64,000 bases of DNA from Tessaracoccus antarcticus (GCF_003688855.1 NZ_REFW01000001.1:682001-746000); one strand, 5' to 3'; counted from the stretch's first letter, positions 17,710 to 26,577 are shown. The notes: a model not told the origin generated them from the letters alone. Numbers and translations: made by a program.

Positions 17710-18759
17710 TCAGGCGTCGAAGGTGGAGGTGTCGATCACGTAGCGGTACCGCGCCTTCGAGGCGACGACGTCGTCGTAGGCCTGGTTGATGTCCTCGCCG
17801 CCGATGACCTCCACCCAGGAACCCAGATCGTGCTCGGCGCAGAAGTCGAGCATCTCCTGGGTCTCGGGGATCCCGCCGATGTTGGAACCCGCCAGCACCT
17901 TGTTGCCGCCGATGAGGCCGCCCACGTGGAGCTCATTCGGGGTGGACGGCAGTCCCACGTTGACGAGGACGCCCTGTGCGGCCAGCAACTGCAGCAACTG
18001 GTTGAGGTCCAGACCGTCGGAAATGGTGCAGACGATGATGTCGAAGGTGCCGCGCAACTCCTTGAAGGTGGAGTCGTCCTGCGTGGCGTAGTAGCCGGAG
18101 GCGCCCATCTTCATGCCGTCGTCCTTCTTGGACAATGTGCGGCTGAGGACGATGGTCTCGGCGCCCATGGCGGCGGCGATCTGGACGGCCATGTGGCCGA
18201 GGCCGCCCATGCCGACGACGCCGACACGCTTGCCCGGGCCGGCACCCCAGTGCTTCAGCGGGCTGTACGTGGTGATGCCGGCGCACAGCAGGGGGGCGGC
18301 GTTCTCCAGGGGAATCGATTCGGGGATGTGCAGGGCGTAGTCCTGCTCCACCACGAACGCCGTGGAGTACCCGCCGATGGTGGGTTCACCGTCGCGGCCG
18401 ATGGAGTTGTAGGTGCCGATCATGCCGCTGCCGGTGCAGAACTGCTGGTAGCCCTCACGGCATTCGTCGCACTCGCCGCACGAGTCGACGAAACAGCCCA
18501 CGCCCACGCGGTCGCCCACCTGGAACTTGGTGACCTCGGCGCCGACGCTGGTGACCACGCCGGCGATCTCATGGCCGGGGACCAGTGGGAACCGGGACTT
18601 GCCCCATTCCTCGCGGGCGGTGTGGATATCGGAGTGGCAGATGCCGGCGAAGGCGATGTCGAAGGCGATCTCGGTGGGGCCGGGGTCGCGGCGCGTCACC
18701 GTCGTCTTGTGAAAGCTCCCGGTGGGGGAGTCGATGGCGTAAGCAGTGACCTCGGGCAA
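17710..18759 (-). CDS. Zinc-dependent NAD(P) alcohol dehydrogenase (YahK/cinnamyl-type)
   Basis: This 349-residue medium-chain dehydrogenase reduces aldehydes or oxidises alcohols. The catalytic zinc ligands are in GICHSDIH and PGHEIAG. The structural zinc site is CGECDECREGYQQFC, and the nucleotide-binding motif is GVVGMGGLGHMAVQ, as in NADPH-preferring YahK-like enzymes. The start is decided by a perfect AGGAGG five bases before TTG at 18759, which begins LPEVTAYAID; the frame upstream is not family-like. It lies six bases upstream of the MFS gene and is likely in one operon with it. Confidence 0.93.
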   Translation of the reverse strand: MPEVTAYAIDSPTGSFHKTTVTRRDPGPTEIAFDIAFAGICHSDIHTAREEWGKSRFPLVPGHEIAGVVTSVGAEVTKFQVGDRVGVGCFVDSCGECDECREGYQQFCTGSGMIGTYNSIGRDGEPTIGGYSTAFVVEQDYALHIPESIPLENAAPLLCAGITTYSPLKHWGAGPGKRVGVVGMGGLGHMAVQIAAAMGAETIVLSRTLSKKDDGMKMGASGYYATQDDSTFKELRGTFDIIVCTISDGLDLNQLLQLLAAQGVLVNVGLPSTPNELHVGGLIGGNKVLAGSNIGGIPETQEMLDFCAEHDLGSWVEVIGGEDINQAYDDVVASKARYRYVIDTSTFDA

Positions 18760-18903
18760 GGGAACCTCCTGGGTGGTGAGTTGGCTCCATCGTAGTGCCG
18801 CCGCAACAGCCATTCGTGGCGTGGACGCCAGCGCCACCACATGATGGCCCACGGACGATCACCGGAGTGGACGAGTCCAGGGGGAGAGCCGGGGGCTCAC
18901 CAC

Positions 18904-19740
18904 TCACTCCCCGCTGACGGCCTCGACCCAGCTCTGCGGTGTGGGCTTGCCGGGCAACGGCGTCTCGGCACCGGGGGCGGGCACGGTGCAGTTGGGCTTC
19001 TCGCCGGGGGCGGGGCCGAATTCCTTGCCACCGAAGACATACGTCCTGGCGAACTCGTAGTAGGCGTCGTGCTCACCGGTGTCGTAGGGATTCTCCAGTG
19101 CGCAACGCCCCACGTAGTAGCCGACGACGTCGGCGAAGGTTTCGGTGACACTGCTGGAGGCGTACTCGGAGAAGCGGCCCTGCTCGGCGTACAGCTGTGT
19201 GAAGGTCTTCCAGTAGGCCGGATCCTCGAAGCGGTCCGAGTTCAGGACGTGAGCCATCTCGTGTGTCACGAGGCGGACGAGGCGGCCCTCGTCGCCGCTG
19301 TCCAGGGCCCGCTGGAACTTGGAGAAGTCCATGGTGACGTAGTTGGGCTTGGTGAGGCTCCAGTCGCCCCAGGCGAAGCCGGAGATGGTGGCGGCGTTGA
19401 TGCCGACGTTGCCGTTCACCTTCGCCTGCAGGGCGGTGACGTATCCCGTGCAGTCGACGGCGTCCAGTGTCTGCCACAAAATCTTGATGGACGCACGGCT
19501 CGCCTCGGTCCACTGGGATCCGATGAGCTTGAAGCCGAAGTTCTTTGTCAGTGCCGCCGTGATGGTGGCCAGGGGGGCGTCATCGCCCGGCCATGCATGC
19601 GTGACGGGGCAGGGTGTCGGGATGCCGGTGACGGGGGCGACGGGTTCGGGGGCGACGGGAAGCGCTGCGGCCTGGGGGATCCAGAGGGATGCCGACATCA
19701 CCATGACAGCGGTGGTGATTGTGACCAGCAGAGCGCGCAA
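18904..19740 (-). CDS. Secreted zinc metallopeptidase (HExxH)
   Basis: This 278-residue protein has a clear signal peptide (MRALLVTITTAVMVMSASL...AAALPVA), so it is exported. The zinc site is HEMAH (His160, Glu161, His164) in RLVTHEMAHVLNS, with a probable third ligand Glu200 in SSVTETFADVVGYY 36 residues on, a gluzincin-like layout. Cys residues at both ends suggest disulfides. The tail is Pro-rich. Translation should start at TTG (19740), with AGGAG seven bases upstream. The exact family was not recognised. It is separated from the alcohol dehydrogenase and divergent from the membrane-protein gene. Confidence 0.75.
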   Translation of the reverse strand: MRALLVTITTAVMVMSASLWIPQAAALPVAPEPVAPVTGIPTPCPVTHAWPGDDAPLATITAALTKNFGFKLIGSQWTEASRASIKILWQTLDAVDCTGYVTALQAKVNGNVGINAATISGFAWGDWSLTKPNYVTMDFSKFQRALDSGDEGRLVRLVTHEMAHVLNSDRFEDPAYWKTFTQLYAEQGRFSEYASSSVTETFADVVGYYVGRCALENPYDTGEHDAYYEFARTYVFGGKEFGPAPGEKPNCTVPAPGAETPLPGKPTPQSWVEAVSGE

Positions 19741-19979
19741 CTGCAGACTCCTCGTTCGCGGGGGGAGGCTCCAATGTCTCTCAGGATTCTCAGTAAAGTC
19801 AAACGGGCGGGGTTGTGCGGTGGTTCCCGGGCACGACGACTGCTCGAACCGACGAGTCAGACCCCGCCCCGGGTGCCCCGGTGACGATGTCCTCGTGCGC
19901 GACGCCGGCCCGGTCGGCCGGTTGGAGTGGGGCCGTGGCCAACCCCCTGCGTGGCCGTGATGTGCCCGACACTTGAGTC

Positions 19980-21056
19980 ATGCATGCGACGCAGACCCGA
20001 CACGGGCGCAACCTGGAAGACCTGAGCCTGCTGCTGGGCGGCCTCGGGTTCGTCGTCGGCGGTGTGGTGGCGCTGCTGGTGCTGGACCCCCCCGCCCCGC
20101 TGTTCGGGAAGGGCTCGGTCGGTGAAGCGGCAGCGCTTCTGGGCGGCGCCGTCTCCGGCGTCGCGTTCCTGGCCATGGCCCGCCACCTGGGGTCCCGGGG
20201 CAACGCGTGGCAGCACCGGTTGTCGTTGTTCCGCCGGGTGGTGGACCTCATCGGGCTCACGCTGGTACATGCCATCATCAGCATGCTCGCCACCGCTGCG
20301 GTGTTCGCCGTCTTCGCCGACGCCTTCCAACAACTTGACATGGATCGTTGGGCGGGGAGCTTCCTCGTGGCCGGTGCATGCGCCGTCGGCGCCTACGTGG
20401 CGGCGAGCTCAGCCGCTTCCCTGACGACGCAGTCGCTGTCGGTGCTGGTGGCCGCCTTTCTTGTGGTGGGGGCCTTCACGAGTGCCCTCACATCATCGGA
20501 TCCTCAGTGGTGGCAGGCGCATTTCTCCGCGCTCGGCGCGGCCTCGGATGCCTCCGGCATCACGTTCAACTTCACCCTCATCCTGACGGGGATCGTCCTG
20601 ACCACCCTTGCCGACTTCCTCACCCACGACCTCAGCCGCTGGGCCGCCCACACGGGGGAACCCAACTGGAAGGTGGTTTTCGTCCGGGTGGGGTTCATCG
20701 TGCTGGGCATCATGCTGGGAATGGTGGGAGTCATCCCTGTCAACCGCAGCCTTTTCTGGCACAACATGGTCACCTACGTGGCCGTCGGTGCTTTCGCGGT
20801 GATGCTGCTGGCCGTTCCGTTCCTGTTCCGCCGGCTCTCCGGTGGTTTCGTGGGCGTCACCATCGTTGTGGCGGCGATGATGGCGCTCGGGGGATGGCTG
20901 AACGTCGGCGTCAAGTACTTGAACATCACGGCTTTCGAGATCGCGGCAGTCGGCACCGTCTTCATCTGGCTCATTTTGTTCATCCGCACCGTCGCCGCTG
21001 CCGTCGACGACCTTCCGGCGCTCCCTGCGGACCCACGCGAGGCCATCACCCTGTGA
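19980..21056 (+). CDS. Multi-pass membrane protein (DUF998-like)
   Basis: This 358-residue protein has around eight hydrophobic segments. The segment WQAHFSALGAASDASGITFNFTLILTGI, with a Leu-Gly pair followed by an FN motif ahead of a helix, resembles DUF998 membrane proteins, which have no assigned biochemical role. A cytoplasmic N-terminus with MHATQTRHGRNLEDLS precedes the first helix. The gene is a single unit, convergent with recQ. Confidence 0.75.
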   Translation: MHATQTRHGRNLEDLSLLLGGLGFVVGGVVALLVLDPPAPLFGKGSVGEAAALLGGAVSGVAFLAMARHLGSRGNAWQHRLSLFRRVVDLIGLTLVHAIISMLATAAVFAVFADAFQQLDMDRWAGSFLVAGACAVGAYVAASSAASLTTQSLSVLVAAFLVVGAFTSALTSSDPQWWQAHFSALGAASDASGITFNFTLILTGIVLTTLADFLTHDLSRWAAHTGEPNWKVVFVRVGFIVLGIMLGMVGVIPVNRSLFWHNMVTYVAVGAFAVMLLAVPFLFRRLSGGFVGVTIVVAAMMALGGWLNVGVKYLNITAFEIAAVGTVFIWLILFIRTVAAAVDDLPALPADPREAITL

Positions 21057-21067
21057 GGGGGCCTCAC
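21053..21067. terminator. Terminator between membrane protein gene and recQ-like gene
   Basis: GTGAGG-GGG-CCTCAC is a perfect six-pair hairpin overlapping the stop codon at 21056. A second GTGAGG at 21089-21094 could pair with the same CCTCAC, giving alternative structures for the two directions. Confidence 0.5.
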
Positions 21068-21080
21068 CCCTGGGGGGCGA

Positions 21081-23399
21081 TCACCCCTGTGAGGCAAGGG
21101 CGAATGGCAGCACCGCGGAGGCGCCCGATCGCCGCAGCAGGCGACCGGCGACGGTCATGGTCCATCGGGAGTCCACGAGGTCGTCGATGAGCAGCACCGG
21201 AGCCTGCAGCGCTGTGACTTCGGCGGCCATGGCATCGGGGATGCGGAAGCGGCCCCAGACGTCGCGGACGCGGTAGGCGCTGTTGGTGGAGCGGGTCAAC
21301 TCCTCAGCGTTGGGTGTGAGGGCGAGGGGGCCGAGGACTGTCAACTTTCCGGCAGTGGCGATCCCGGTGGCCAGTGTCTCCACCAGGCGCGGCCGGGTGA
21401 GGCTGGGTATCCACGCGACCGCGCCCGGGCGCTGTTCCCAGTCCCACCCCTTGAGGACCCGGAGGCAGGCGGCTGCCAGTGCCGGAGGGACGTCGGAGTC
21501 GACGGGCCGGCCAGCCTCGTCCGTGGTGAACAGCTCACGCAGCGCGCCACCCCACCCGAGGTCTGTGAGTCGGGCGACGACGCGGCCCTCCAGCACCTGG
21601 TCGGCGGCGGGCAGCTTGCCCTTGACGGGTTTGCCGTCGACGGTGACGCCCAGGCGGTCCAGCCCGCTTGGCCACAACGCGCGCGGCGCCAGGGGAACAC
21701 CCACACGGTCCAGTTGCTTCTGGGCGGACTCGCCAGTCTCCACCGTGACGTGGGTGGGGTACCACGCATCCGTGCAGACGTCGCACCGGCCGCAGGGTGC
21801 GGAGTGCGGGTCGTCAAGCTCGGAGGTGAGGAACGCCATGCGGCACGAGTCGCCCCTCTCGTAGGCGAGCATGGCTTCCTGCTCCGCGACGCGCGCCGCA
21901 GCAATCCGGTCGTATCGGGGCTTGTCGTACGTCCATGGCTGACCCGTCCCGGTCCAGCCACCCTGCACGTATTGCACGGCGCCCTCCACCGCCAGCACCT
22001 TCAGGAGCAGTTCCAGCTGACCGCGCTTGAGGTCCACGCGGGACTCCAGCGCGGGCGTCGACAGGGGGCCGTGGGCCTCCGCGAGTGCGCCGAGGACGGC
22101 ATCCGCGCGGGCCTGTGTGGGCATGGCGTTGGTGGCGAAGAAATGCCAGATGTCACGGTCCTCAGGGCCGGGAAGCAGCAGCACGTCAGCGTTGTCGGTG
22201 GCGCGGCCTGCGCGACCCACCTGCTGGTAGTAGGCCACCGGTGAGCTGGGGGCGCCGAGGTGGACGACGAATCCGAGGTCGGGCTTGTCGAAACCCATGC
22301 CCAGCGCCGAGGTGGCAACCAGTGCCTTGACCTCGTTCGCCTTCAGTGCTTCCTCTGCCTCGATTCTCTCCGCTGGGTCCGTGCGGCCCGTGTAGGGGCG
22401 GACGGTATGGCCGGCCTTGGACAGGAGCGCGGCCGTGTCCTCGGCAGCGGAGACGGTGAGGCAGTAGATGATGCCGCTGCCCGGAAGGGCGTCGAGGTGC
22501 TCGGACAGCCACGCCAGCCGCCGCCATGTGGTGCCCAGGTCCAGCACGCCGAGCCGCAGCGACGTGCGGGCCAGGGGGCCGCGCAGCGTGAACACGTCGT
22601 GGCCGCCGGTTCCCATCTGCTCGGCGACGTCCTCGACCACCCGCTCGTTGGCCGTGGCGGTGGTGGCGAGGATGGGGACCTCGTCGGGCAGTTCGCCGAT
22701 GAGGGTGCGGATGCGGCGGTAGTCGGGCCGGAAATCGTGGCCCCAATCGCTGATGCAGTGGGCCTCGTCGATGACGAGCAGGCCCATGGCCGAGACGAGG
22801 TGGGGGAGTTGCTCCTCCCGGAACCGCGGGTTGACGAGGCGTTCGGGGGAGACGAACAGCACGTCCACGGCGTCCTCCGCCAGCAGCTGTTCAATCTCTC
22901 GCCACTCCGTGGCGTTCGCCGAGTTGATGGCTGCCGCCCGGACTCCGGCGCGTTCGGCGGCGGCCACCTGGTCGCGCATCAGGGCCAGGAGTGGGGAGAC
23001 GATCAGTGCGGGACCTGCGCCTGCGCGTCGCTGCAGCAGGGCGGCGATGAAGTACACGGCCGACTTGCCCCAGCCCGTGCGCTGCACCACGAGCGCACGT
23101 TTGTGGTCGGCGACGAGCGCTTCAATGGCCTCGAACTGGCCCTGGTGGAAGTCTGCGTCGGGTCGACCTGTCAGGTCCCGGAGGATCGCGAGCGCCTCGT
23201 CGCGGAGGCCGTCGCTGCCGCGGTGCGCCGTGGTGGTGCGGCTCGCCTCCCTGACGGGGGCACGCCGCTGCTCGCCGCCGGCCTGCGGCGTGGACGAGGC
23301 GTCGGGTCCGGAGGGTGCGGGCTCGTGGAACGGGTCCGGTGGGAGGTCCCAGGGATCCGGCGGCGGTTCGTCCGCCCAGAACGGGCGAGAGTCAGTCAT
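21081..23399 (-). CDS. RecQ-family DNA helicase with phosphoribosyltransferase-like C-terminus
   Basis: The protein has 772 residues. After a disordered Pro-rich head (1-60), helicase domain 1 has Walker A TGWGKS (108-113) and the RecQ-specific DEAHCISDWGHDFRPDYRRI (211 on). Domain 2 ends with motif VI YYQQVGRAGRA. A zinc module follows: a Cys in SCRMAFLTS, then CGRCDVC. The last 130 residues lack an HRDC domain and instead contain VLLIDDLVDSRWTMTVAGRLLRRSG (735 on), which matches the PRPP-binding loop of phosphoribosyltransferases. It should unwind DNA 3'-5' in repair; the role of the tail is unknown. Monocistronic. Confidence 0.9.
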   Translation of the reverse strand: MTDSRPFWADEPPPDPWDLPPDPFHEPAPSGPDASSTPQAGGEQRRAPVREASRTTTAHRGSDGLRDEALAILRDLTGRPDADFHQGQFEAIEALVADHKRALVVQRTGWGKSAVYFIAALLQRRAGAGPALIVSPLLALMRDQVAAAERAGVRAAAINSANATEWREIEQLLAEDAVDVLFVSPERLVNPRFREEQLPHLVSAMGLLVIDEAHCISDWGHDFRPDYRRIRTLIGELPDEVPILATTATANERVVEDVAEQMGTGGHDVFTLRGPLARTSLRLGVLDLGTTWRRLAWLSEHLDALPGSGIIYCLTVSAAEDTAALLSKAGHTVRPYTGRTDPAERIEAEEALKANEVKALVATSALGMGFDKPDLGFVVHLGAPSSPVAYYQQVGRAGRATDNADVLLLPGPEDRDIWHFFATNAMPTQARADAVLGALAEAHGPLSTPALESRVDLKRGQLELLLKVLAVEGAVQYVQGGWTGTGQPWTYDKPRYDRIAAARVAEQEAMLAYERGDSCRMAFLTSELDDPHSAPCGRCDVCTDAWYPTHVTVETGESAQKQLDRVGVPLAPRALWPSGLDRLGVTVDGKPVKGKLPAADQVLEGRVVARLTDLGWGGALRELFTTDEAGRPVDSDVPPALAAACLRVLKGWDWEQRPGAVAWIPSLTRPRLVETLATGIATAGKLTVLGPLALTPNAEELTRSTNSAYRVRDVWGRFRIPDAMAAEVTALQAPVLLIDDLVDSRWTMTVAGRLLRRSGASAVLPFALASQG

Positions 23400-23671
23400 G
23401 TCCCCACCCTGTCATGGACCGATGACACGACGGCCGCGCGGGCCACTGGCGACGCCCCCGTGGCGTCGAGAGCGACAGCGATGCAGACGGGTAGCTGTGC
23501 GAAGTGGTGCTGAGGAGTCGATGAGGATGGGGCGGACGGGGTTGCCACCTCCGCCGTGGCCAGAGCACTCGATCAGCGGTGGAATGTTCAGTCAGCGAGG
23601 CTCTCGTGGGTGCGTGATGTGTCGGGTTCCGGGTACGTGGTGAATTTCCGGGTCCGTTGCGGAGGGTGCCG

Positions 23672-24460
23672 TCAGCCGATGAGGCCATCGAGGATGCGCT
23701 GGAGCTCGTCGCGGAACGAGATGGCGGTGTCGGACGCGTCGGCCCCCCTGGCCACGGCGGGGTTGGCGATCCGCAGGCTGAGGTTCCTCTCGGCGTGCAC
23801 GAGGACACAGTCCGTCCGGCCGTCGCTGCTGAGGTCACCCAGTGACTCAAGGCCCGTCTCCGGTACGACCACCGGTTCGGGTTCAAAAGTGCAGGAGACG
23901 TTGCCGCTGCGCAGTGAGACCAGCCTGCTGGACAGTCGGGCCCGGCCGTTGAAATCCACAGCGCCGTCGCGTGGGAGGGGCGGAGGGAGAATGCCGTTGA
24001 CGATGGTGAGGCTGAGCAGGCGTCCGTACTGCAGCGTTGCGCCGTCGCCGCCGTAGGCAAAGCGGTACGCGGCCAGCTGCTCCGCAAATTCTCGGTCCAG
24101 ACGTTCGACGGTGGGGCCGAAGCCGGCCTCGCGCAGCTGCATGTCCGTGCGTTGCGCGCCCATCAACTCCCGGGGGAACGTGTCCTGGAGGATCGGAATC
24201 GGGGGTGGCACGTCGGGCTCCCTGACGACTCCGGAGACCCACACTCCGCCCAGCATCATTCCTGCCACGACGCCGAGCGTGACGGACACCACCACGTGGC
24301 CCCTTCCCCTCGGTGGTCGCTGGGGTTTCTTCGGCGACTGGGAGATGACCTCACGCAGCATCGGCGGTGGCAGCTCTTCAGGGGTGGGGGAGTGGTAGGG
24401 CCAGTGTTCAGGGACAGGGCGGGCGGCAGCGCCCGGCCGCTCAAATCCCTTGTCGGACAT
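23672..24460 (-). CDS. Membrane-anchored protein of unknown function (tandem paralogue A)
   Basis: This 262-residue protein has a Pro-rich cytoplasmic head (1-57), a single transmembrane helix (VVVSVTLGVVAGMMLGGVWVSGVV) and an external domain. Conserved with its neighbour are TFPRELMG, RFAYGGDGAT, LSLTIVNGIL, PRDG, a Cys in VSCTFEPE and TDCVLVHAERNLSLRIA, so two Cys may form a disulfide. No family was recognised. A TACGCT -10 box ends seven bases before the ATG at 24460, suggesting a leaderless message from the 44-base gap after paralogue B. Confidence 0.7.
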   Translation of the reverse strand: MSDKGFERPGAAARPVPEHWPYHSPTPEELPPPMLREVISQSPKKPQRPPRGRGHVVVSVTLGVVAGMMLGGVWVSGVVREPDVPPPIPILQDTFPRELMGAQRTDMQLREAGFGPTVERLDREFAEQLAAYRFAYGGDGATLQYGRLLSLTIVNGILPPPLPRDGAVDFNGRARLSSRLVSLRSGNVSCTFEPEPVVVPETGLESLGDLSSDGRTDCVLVHAERNLSLRIANPAVARGADASDTAISFRDELQRILDGLIG

Positions 24461-24504
24461 GTGCCCCAGCGTAAGCCGCGTACACGCCCAAAGGTGTGGA
24501 TGCG

Positions 24505-25239
24505 TCAATCGATGAGGGCTGCATGAAGGCTCCGGAGTGCGTCGCGGAAGGAGTCGGCGGTGGTGGATGCGTCGCTGCCGGGGGCCGTGCGGAGTTCTGC
24601 GATCCGGAGGCTGAGGTTCCGCTCGGCGTCCACGAGGACACACTCGGTTGTGCCCTCGCTCAGAAGGCCTCCCAGTTCCCCGGTGGCCGTGACGCTGTCG
24701 ATGACACCTTCGGGCTCGAAGATGCATCGCACGTCGGCGGCCCGCAGGGATACGACACGTCGGGGCTCCTGTGTTCGCCACGTCACGCCGATGGTGCCGT
24801 CCCGTGGCACCGACGGTGTCAGGATGCCGTTGACGATCGTCAGGCTGAGGCGCCCGCCGTAGTGGATCGTGGCGCCGTCCCCGCCGTAGGCGAATCGGTG
24901 GGCCACGAGTTGCACCTCGAATGCGCCGTCGAGGTCCGAGGCGCCAGTGGAGATGCGAGCCAGCGGCGCGGGGTCGTCGCGTGACTCCCCGAACAGTTCA
25001 CCGGGAAATGTGTCGAGGGTCACAGGGATCGGGGGGGATGGGGTGTACCCGGCCGCGCCCAGCGCCCACACCCCACCCGCCAGGGCGCCTGCCACGACAC
25101 CGATGGACAGAGCCGCAGGAAGGGGGATGCGATGATGCTCCATCTCTCCGGGGCGTCGCCGGGCTGCATCAGTAACGATGACCACGTCGGGCGGCCAACC
25201 CTCGTCGGTGGGGACGTGGCGCGCACGGTGTCCAGCCAC
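24505..25239 (-). CDS. Membrane-anchored protein of unknown function (tandem paralogue B)
   Basis: It is a homologue of the next gene downstream, with the same plan: a short cytoplasmic head, one transmembrane helix (LSIGVVAGALAGGVWALGAAGY) and an external domain sharing TFPGELFG, RFAYGGDGAT, LSLTIVNGIL, PRDG and ECVLVDAERNLSLRIA. The start is uncertain. Similarity to paralogue A continues upstream of the ATG at 25143 (HVPTDEGWPP matches HSPTPEELPP), so a GTG at 25239 is preferred; an ATG at 25317 is also in frame. An AT-rich patch at about 25285-25315 may be its promoter. Function unknown. Confidence 0.65.
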   Translation of the reverse strand: MAGHRARHVPTDEGWPPDVVIVTDAARRRPGEMEHHRIPLPAALSIGVVAGALAGGVWALGAAGYTPSPPIPVTLDTFPGELFGESRDDPAPLARISTGASDLDGAFEVQLVAHRFAYGGDGATIHYGGRLSLTIVNGILTPSVPRDGTIGVTWRTQEPRRVVSLRAADVRCIFEPEGVIDSVTATGELGGLLSEGTTECVLVDAERNLSLRIAELRTAPGSDASTTADSFRDALRSLHAALID

Positions 25240-25341
25240 GATCCGCCCGGATCGTCCCGGACGCTCCAGCGTTGCCCGACATGCATCCAAGAATAAAAGC
25301 TCTGGATAATCATGCATAGACCCTGCGCATGAAAATGAGGA

Positions 25342-25369
25342 GGCTTCTGCCCCCAAGGGGGCAGAAGCC
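25342..25369 (-). terminator. Strong terminator after the transaldolase gene
   Basis: GGCTTCTGCCCC and GGGGCAGAAGCC pair perfectly (12 pairs) over a CAAG loop, 20 bases past the transaldolase stop. Reading leftward, a T-rich stretch (CATTTTC) follows a few bases after the stem. Confidence 0.8.
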
Positions 25370-25388
25370 GTCCGTCACCGCGCGTGGA

Positions 25389-26468
25389 TCACGGGGCGGG
25401 TACGAGGATGTCGCGCACGAGTGCGTCGAGGTCCGCGTCGGCGGCCAGGAACTGCCGCAGCGTCTTGCGGGTGGGTCCGAAGTCCTCGAACTCCTCCACC
25501 GTCATGCCGTGCTCGTCGTAGGCACGGCGGAAGTCCTCGAGGCGGTTGAGCTCGTCCAGGTAGTCCTGGCGAACGGGCTCGTCGATGCGCGAGACGGCCG
25601 TGTAGCCGGAGTCGTTGATGATCTGCTGCCACTTGAACGGGGGGGACACCACGAGGTCGCCGCCCACCAGCGACGCCCATTGGTTCACGTTGCGGAACGC
25701 GGCCGACAGGACGCGGGACCGAAGACCACGCTCGGTGAAGATGGCATGCGCCTTCTTGAGGCAGGCGACGCCCGCCCATTCCAGGGCTGACATGTCGAAG
25801 AAGATGCCCTCGCGCGCCACCACTTCCTTGAGCCAGTCATCGAGACGCCCGCCCATGATGGTGACGACGGGGCCCATGCGGGAGACGTCGTGGCCGTTGT
25901 CCTCTCGTCGCTTCAGGCCGCGTTCGATGGCCTCGGCGGCGTACACGGCCTGCGGGACGGAGAACGACACGGTGACGTTGATGCTGACGCCCCGTGCTGT
26001 GGCCTCCTCGATGGCGTCGATCCCCACCCTGGTGGCGGGGATCTTCACGACGATGTTCTCGGCCAGTTCACTGAACTCGACGGCTTGGGCCACGATCGCG
26101 GCGGCGTCGCGGTGCAGACGGGGATCCGTCTGGACCGACAGGCGGCCGTTGCGGCCGTTGTGCTCGTCGAAGATGGGCTTGAGGAGCGCCGCGGCCTCCA
26201 CGGACATGTCCTTGACGGCCTGCCAGCCGATCTCGGATTCGCCCCAGGTGGGGTGGGCGTCAGCGATGGCCCGCAGCCGGGGGGTCCAGGCGTCGAGGTG
26301 ATTCTTGATGGTGGTGTAGGCGATGACGGGGTTGCAGGTGGCACCCACTGCCCCGCAGGAAATTGACTTGGTGAGCTCGTCGAGATCCGAGGAGTCGTTC
26401 CACAGGGCCGTCTTCGTGGTGCGGGCGGCGTCAAGCAGTGGTCCGGGGGTGGGGGACAAGTCAGTCAT
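25389..26468 (-). CDS. tal: Transaldolase-family protein in the inositol locus
   Basis: This 359-residue (beta/alpha)8-barrel enzyme has the Schiff-base Lys142 in ENIVVKIPATRVGI and the family entry SCGAVGATCNPVIAY. Classical transaldolase moves a dihydroxyacetone unit between sugar phosphates in the pentose phosphate pathway. This form, with a long C-terminal extension and VTIMGGRLDDWLKEV, belongs to a divergent subgroup, and its place next to GntR and iol genes suggests a role in sugar-phosphate handling during inositol use. AGGAG precedes the ATG by six bases. A consensus-like promoter and a palindrome lie upstream; a strong terminator follows. Confidence 0.88.
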   Translation of the reverse strand: MTDLSPTPGPLLDAARTTKTALWNDSSDLDELTKSISCGAVGATCNPVIAYTTIKNHLDAWTPRLRAIADAHPTWGESEIGWQAVKDMSVEAAALLKPIFDEHNGRNGRLSVQTDPRLHRDAAAIVAQAVEFSELAENIVVKIPATRVGIDAIEEATARGVSINVTVSFSVPQAVYAAEAIERGLKRREDNGHDVSRMGPVVTIMGGRLDDWLKEVVAREGIFFDMSALEWAGVACLKKAHAIFTERGLRSRVLSAAFRNVNQWASLVGGDLVVSPPFKWQQIINDSGYTAVSRIDEPVRQDYLDELNRLEDFRRAYDEHGMTVEEFEDFGPTRKTLRQFLAADADLDALVRDILVPAP

Positions 26469-26523
26469 CGAGTGCTCCTGGAAGGACGGACGGCATCCTC
26501 GCCGTCAGGTGTGCGACGCCCTC

Positions 26524-26552
26524 ATTGAACTCGAATGTTCGCACCATGTCAA
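26524..26552 (-). promoter_or_regulatory. Consensus-like promoter of the transaldolase gene
   Basis: On the minus strand a perfect TTGACA -35 (26547-26552) and TTCAAT -10 (26524-26529) are separated by exactly 17 bases, giving a leader of about 50 bases to the ATG at 26468. It is the best sigma-70-like promoter in the window. Confidence 0.7.
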
Positions 26553-26554
26553 GC

Positions 26555-26570
26555 ACTTGTTAGTACAAAT
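26555..26570. promoter_or_regulatory. Candidate GntR operator upstream of the transaldolase promoter
   Basis: TTGT-TAGT-ACAA is an inverted repeat at 26557-26568, in an AT-rich patch ending three bases upstream of the -35 box and only eight bases from the end of the adjacent GntR gene. Size and position suit a GntR/HutC-type dimer. Binding is inferred. Confidence 0.45.
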
Positions 26571-26577
26571 GACGGGT

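Noticed and set aside
25389-26468. Transaldolase as a sulfosugar (SftT-type) transaldolase linked to the sulfatase
   Set aside because: No sulfoquinovosidase, sulfosugar isomerase or sulfolactaldehyde gene is nearby; the local context is inositol catabolism.
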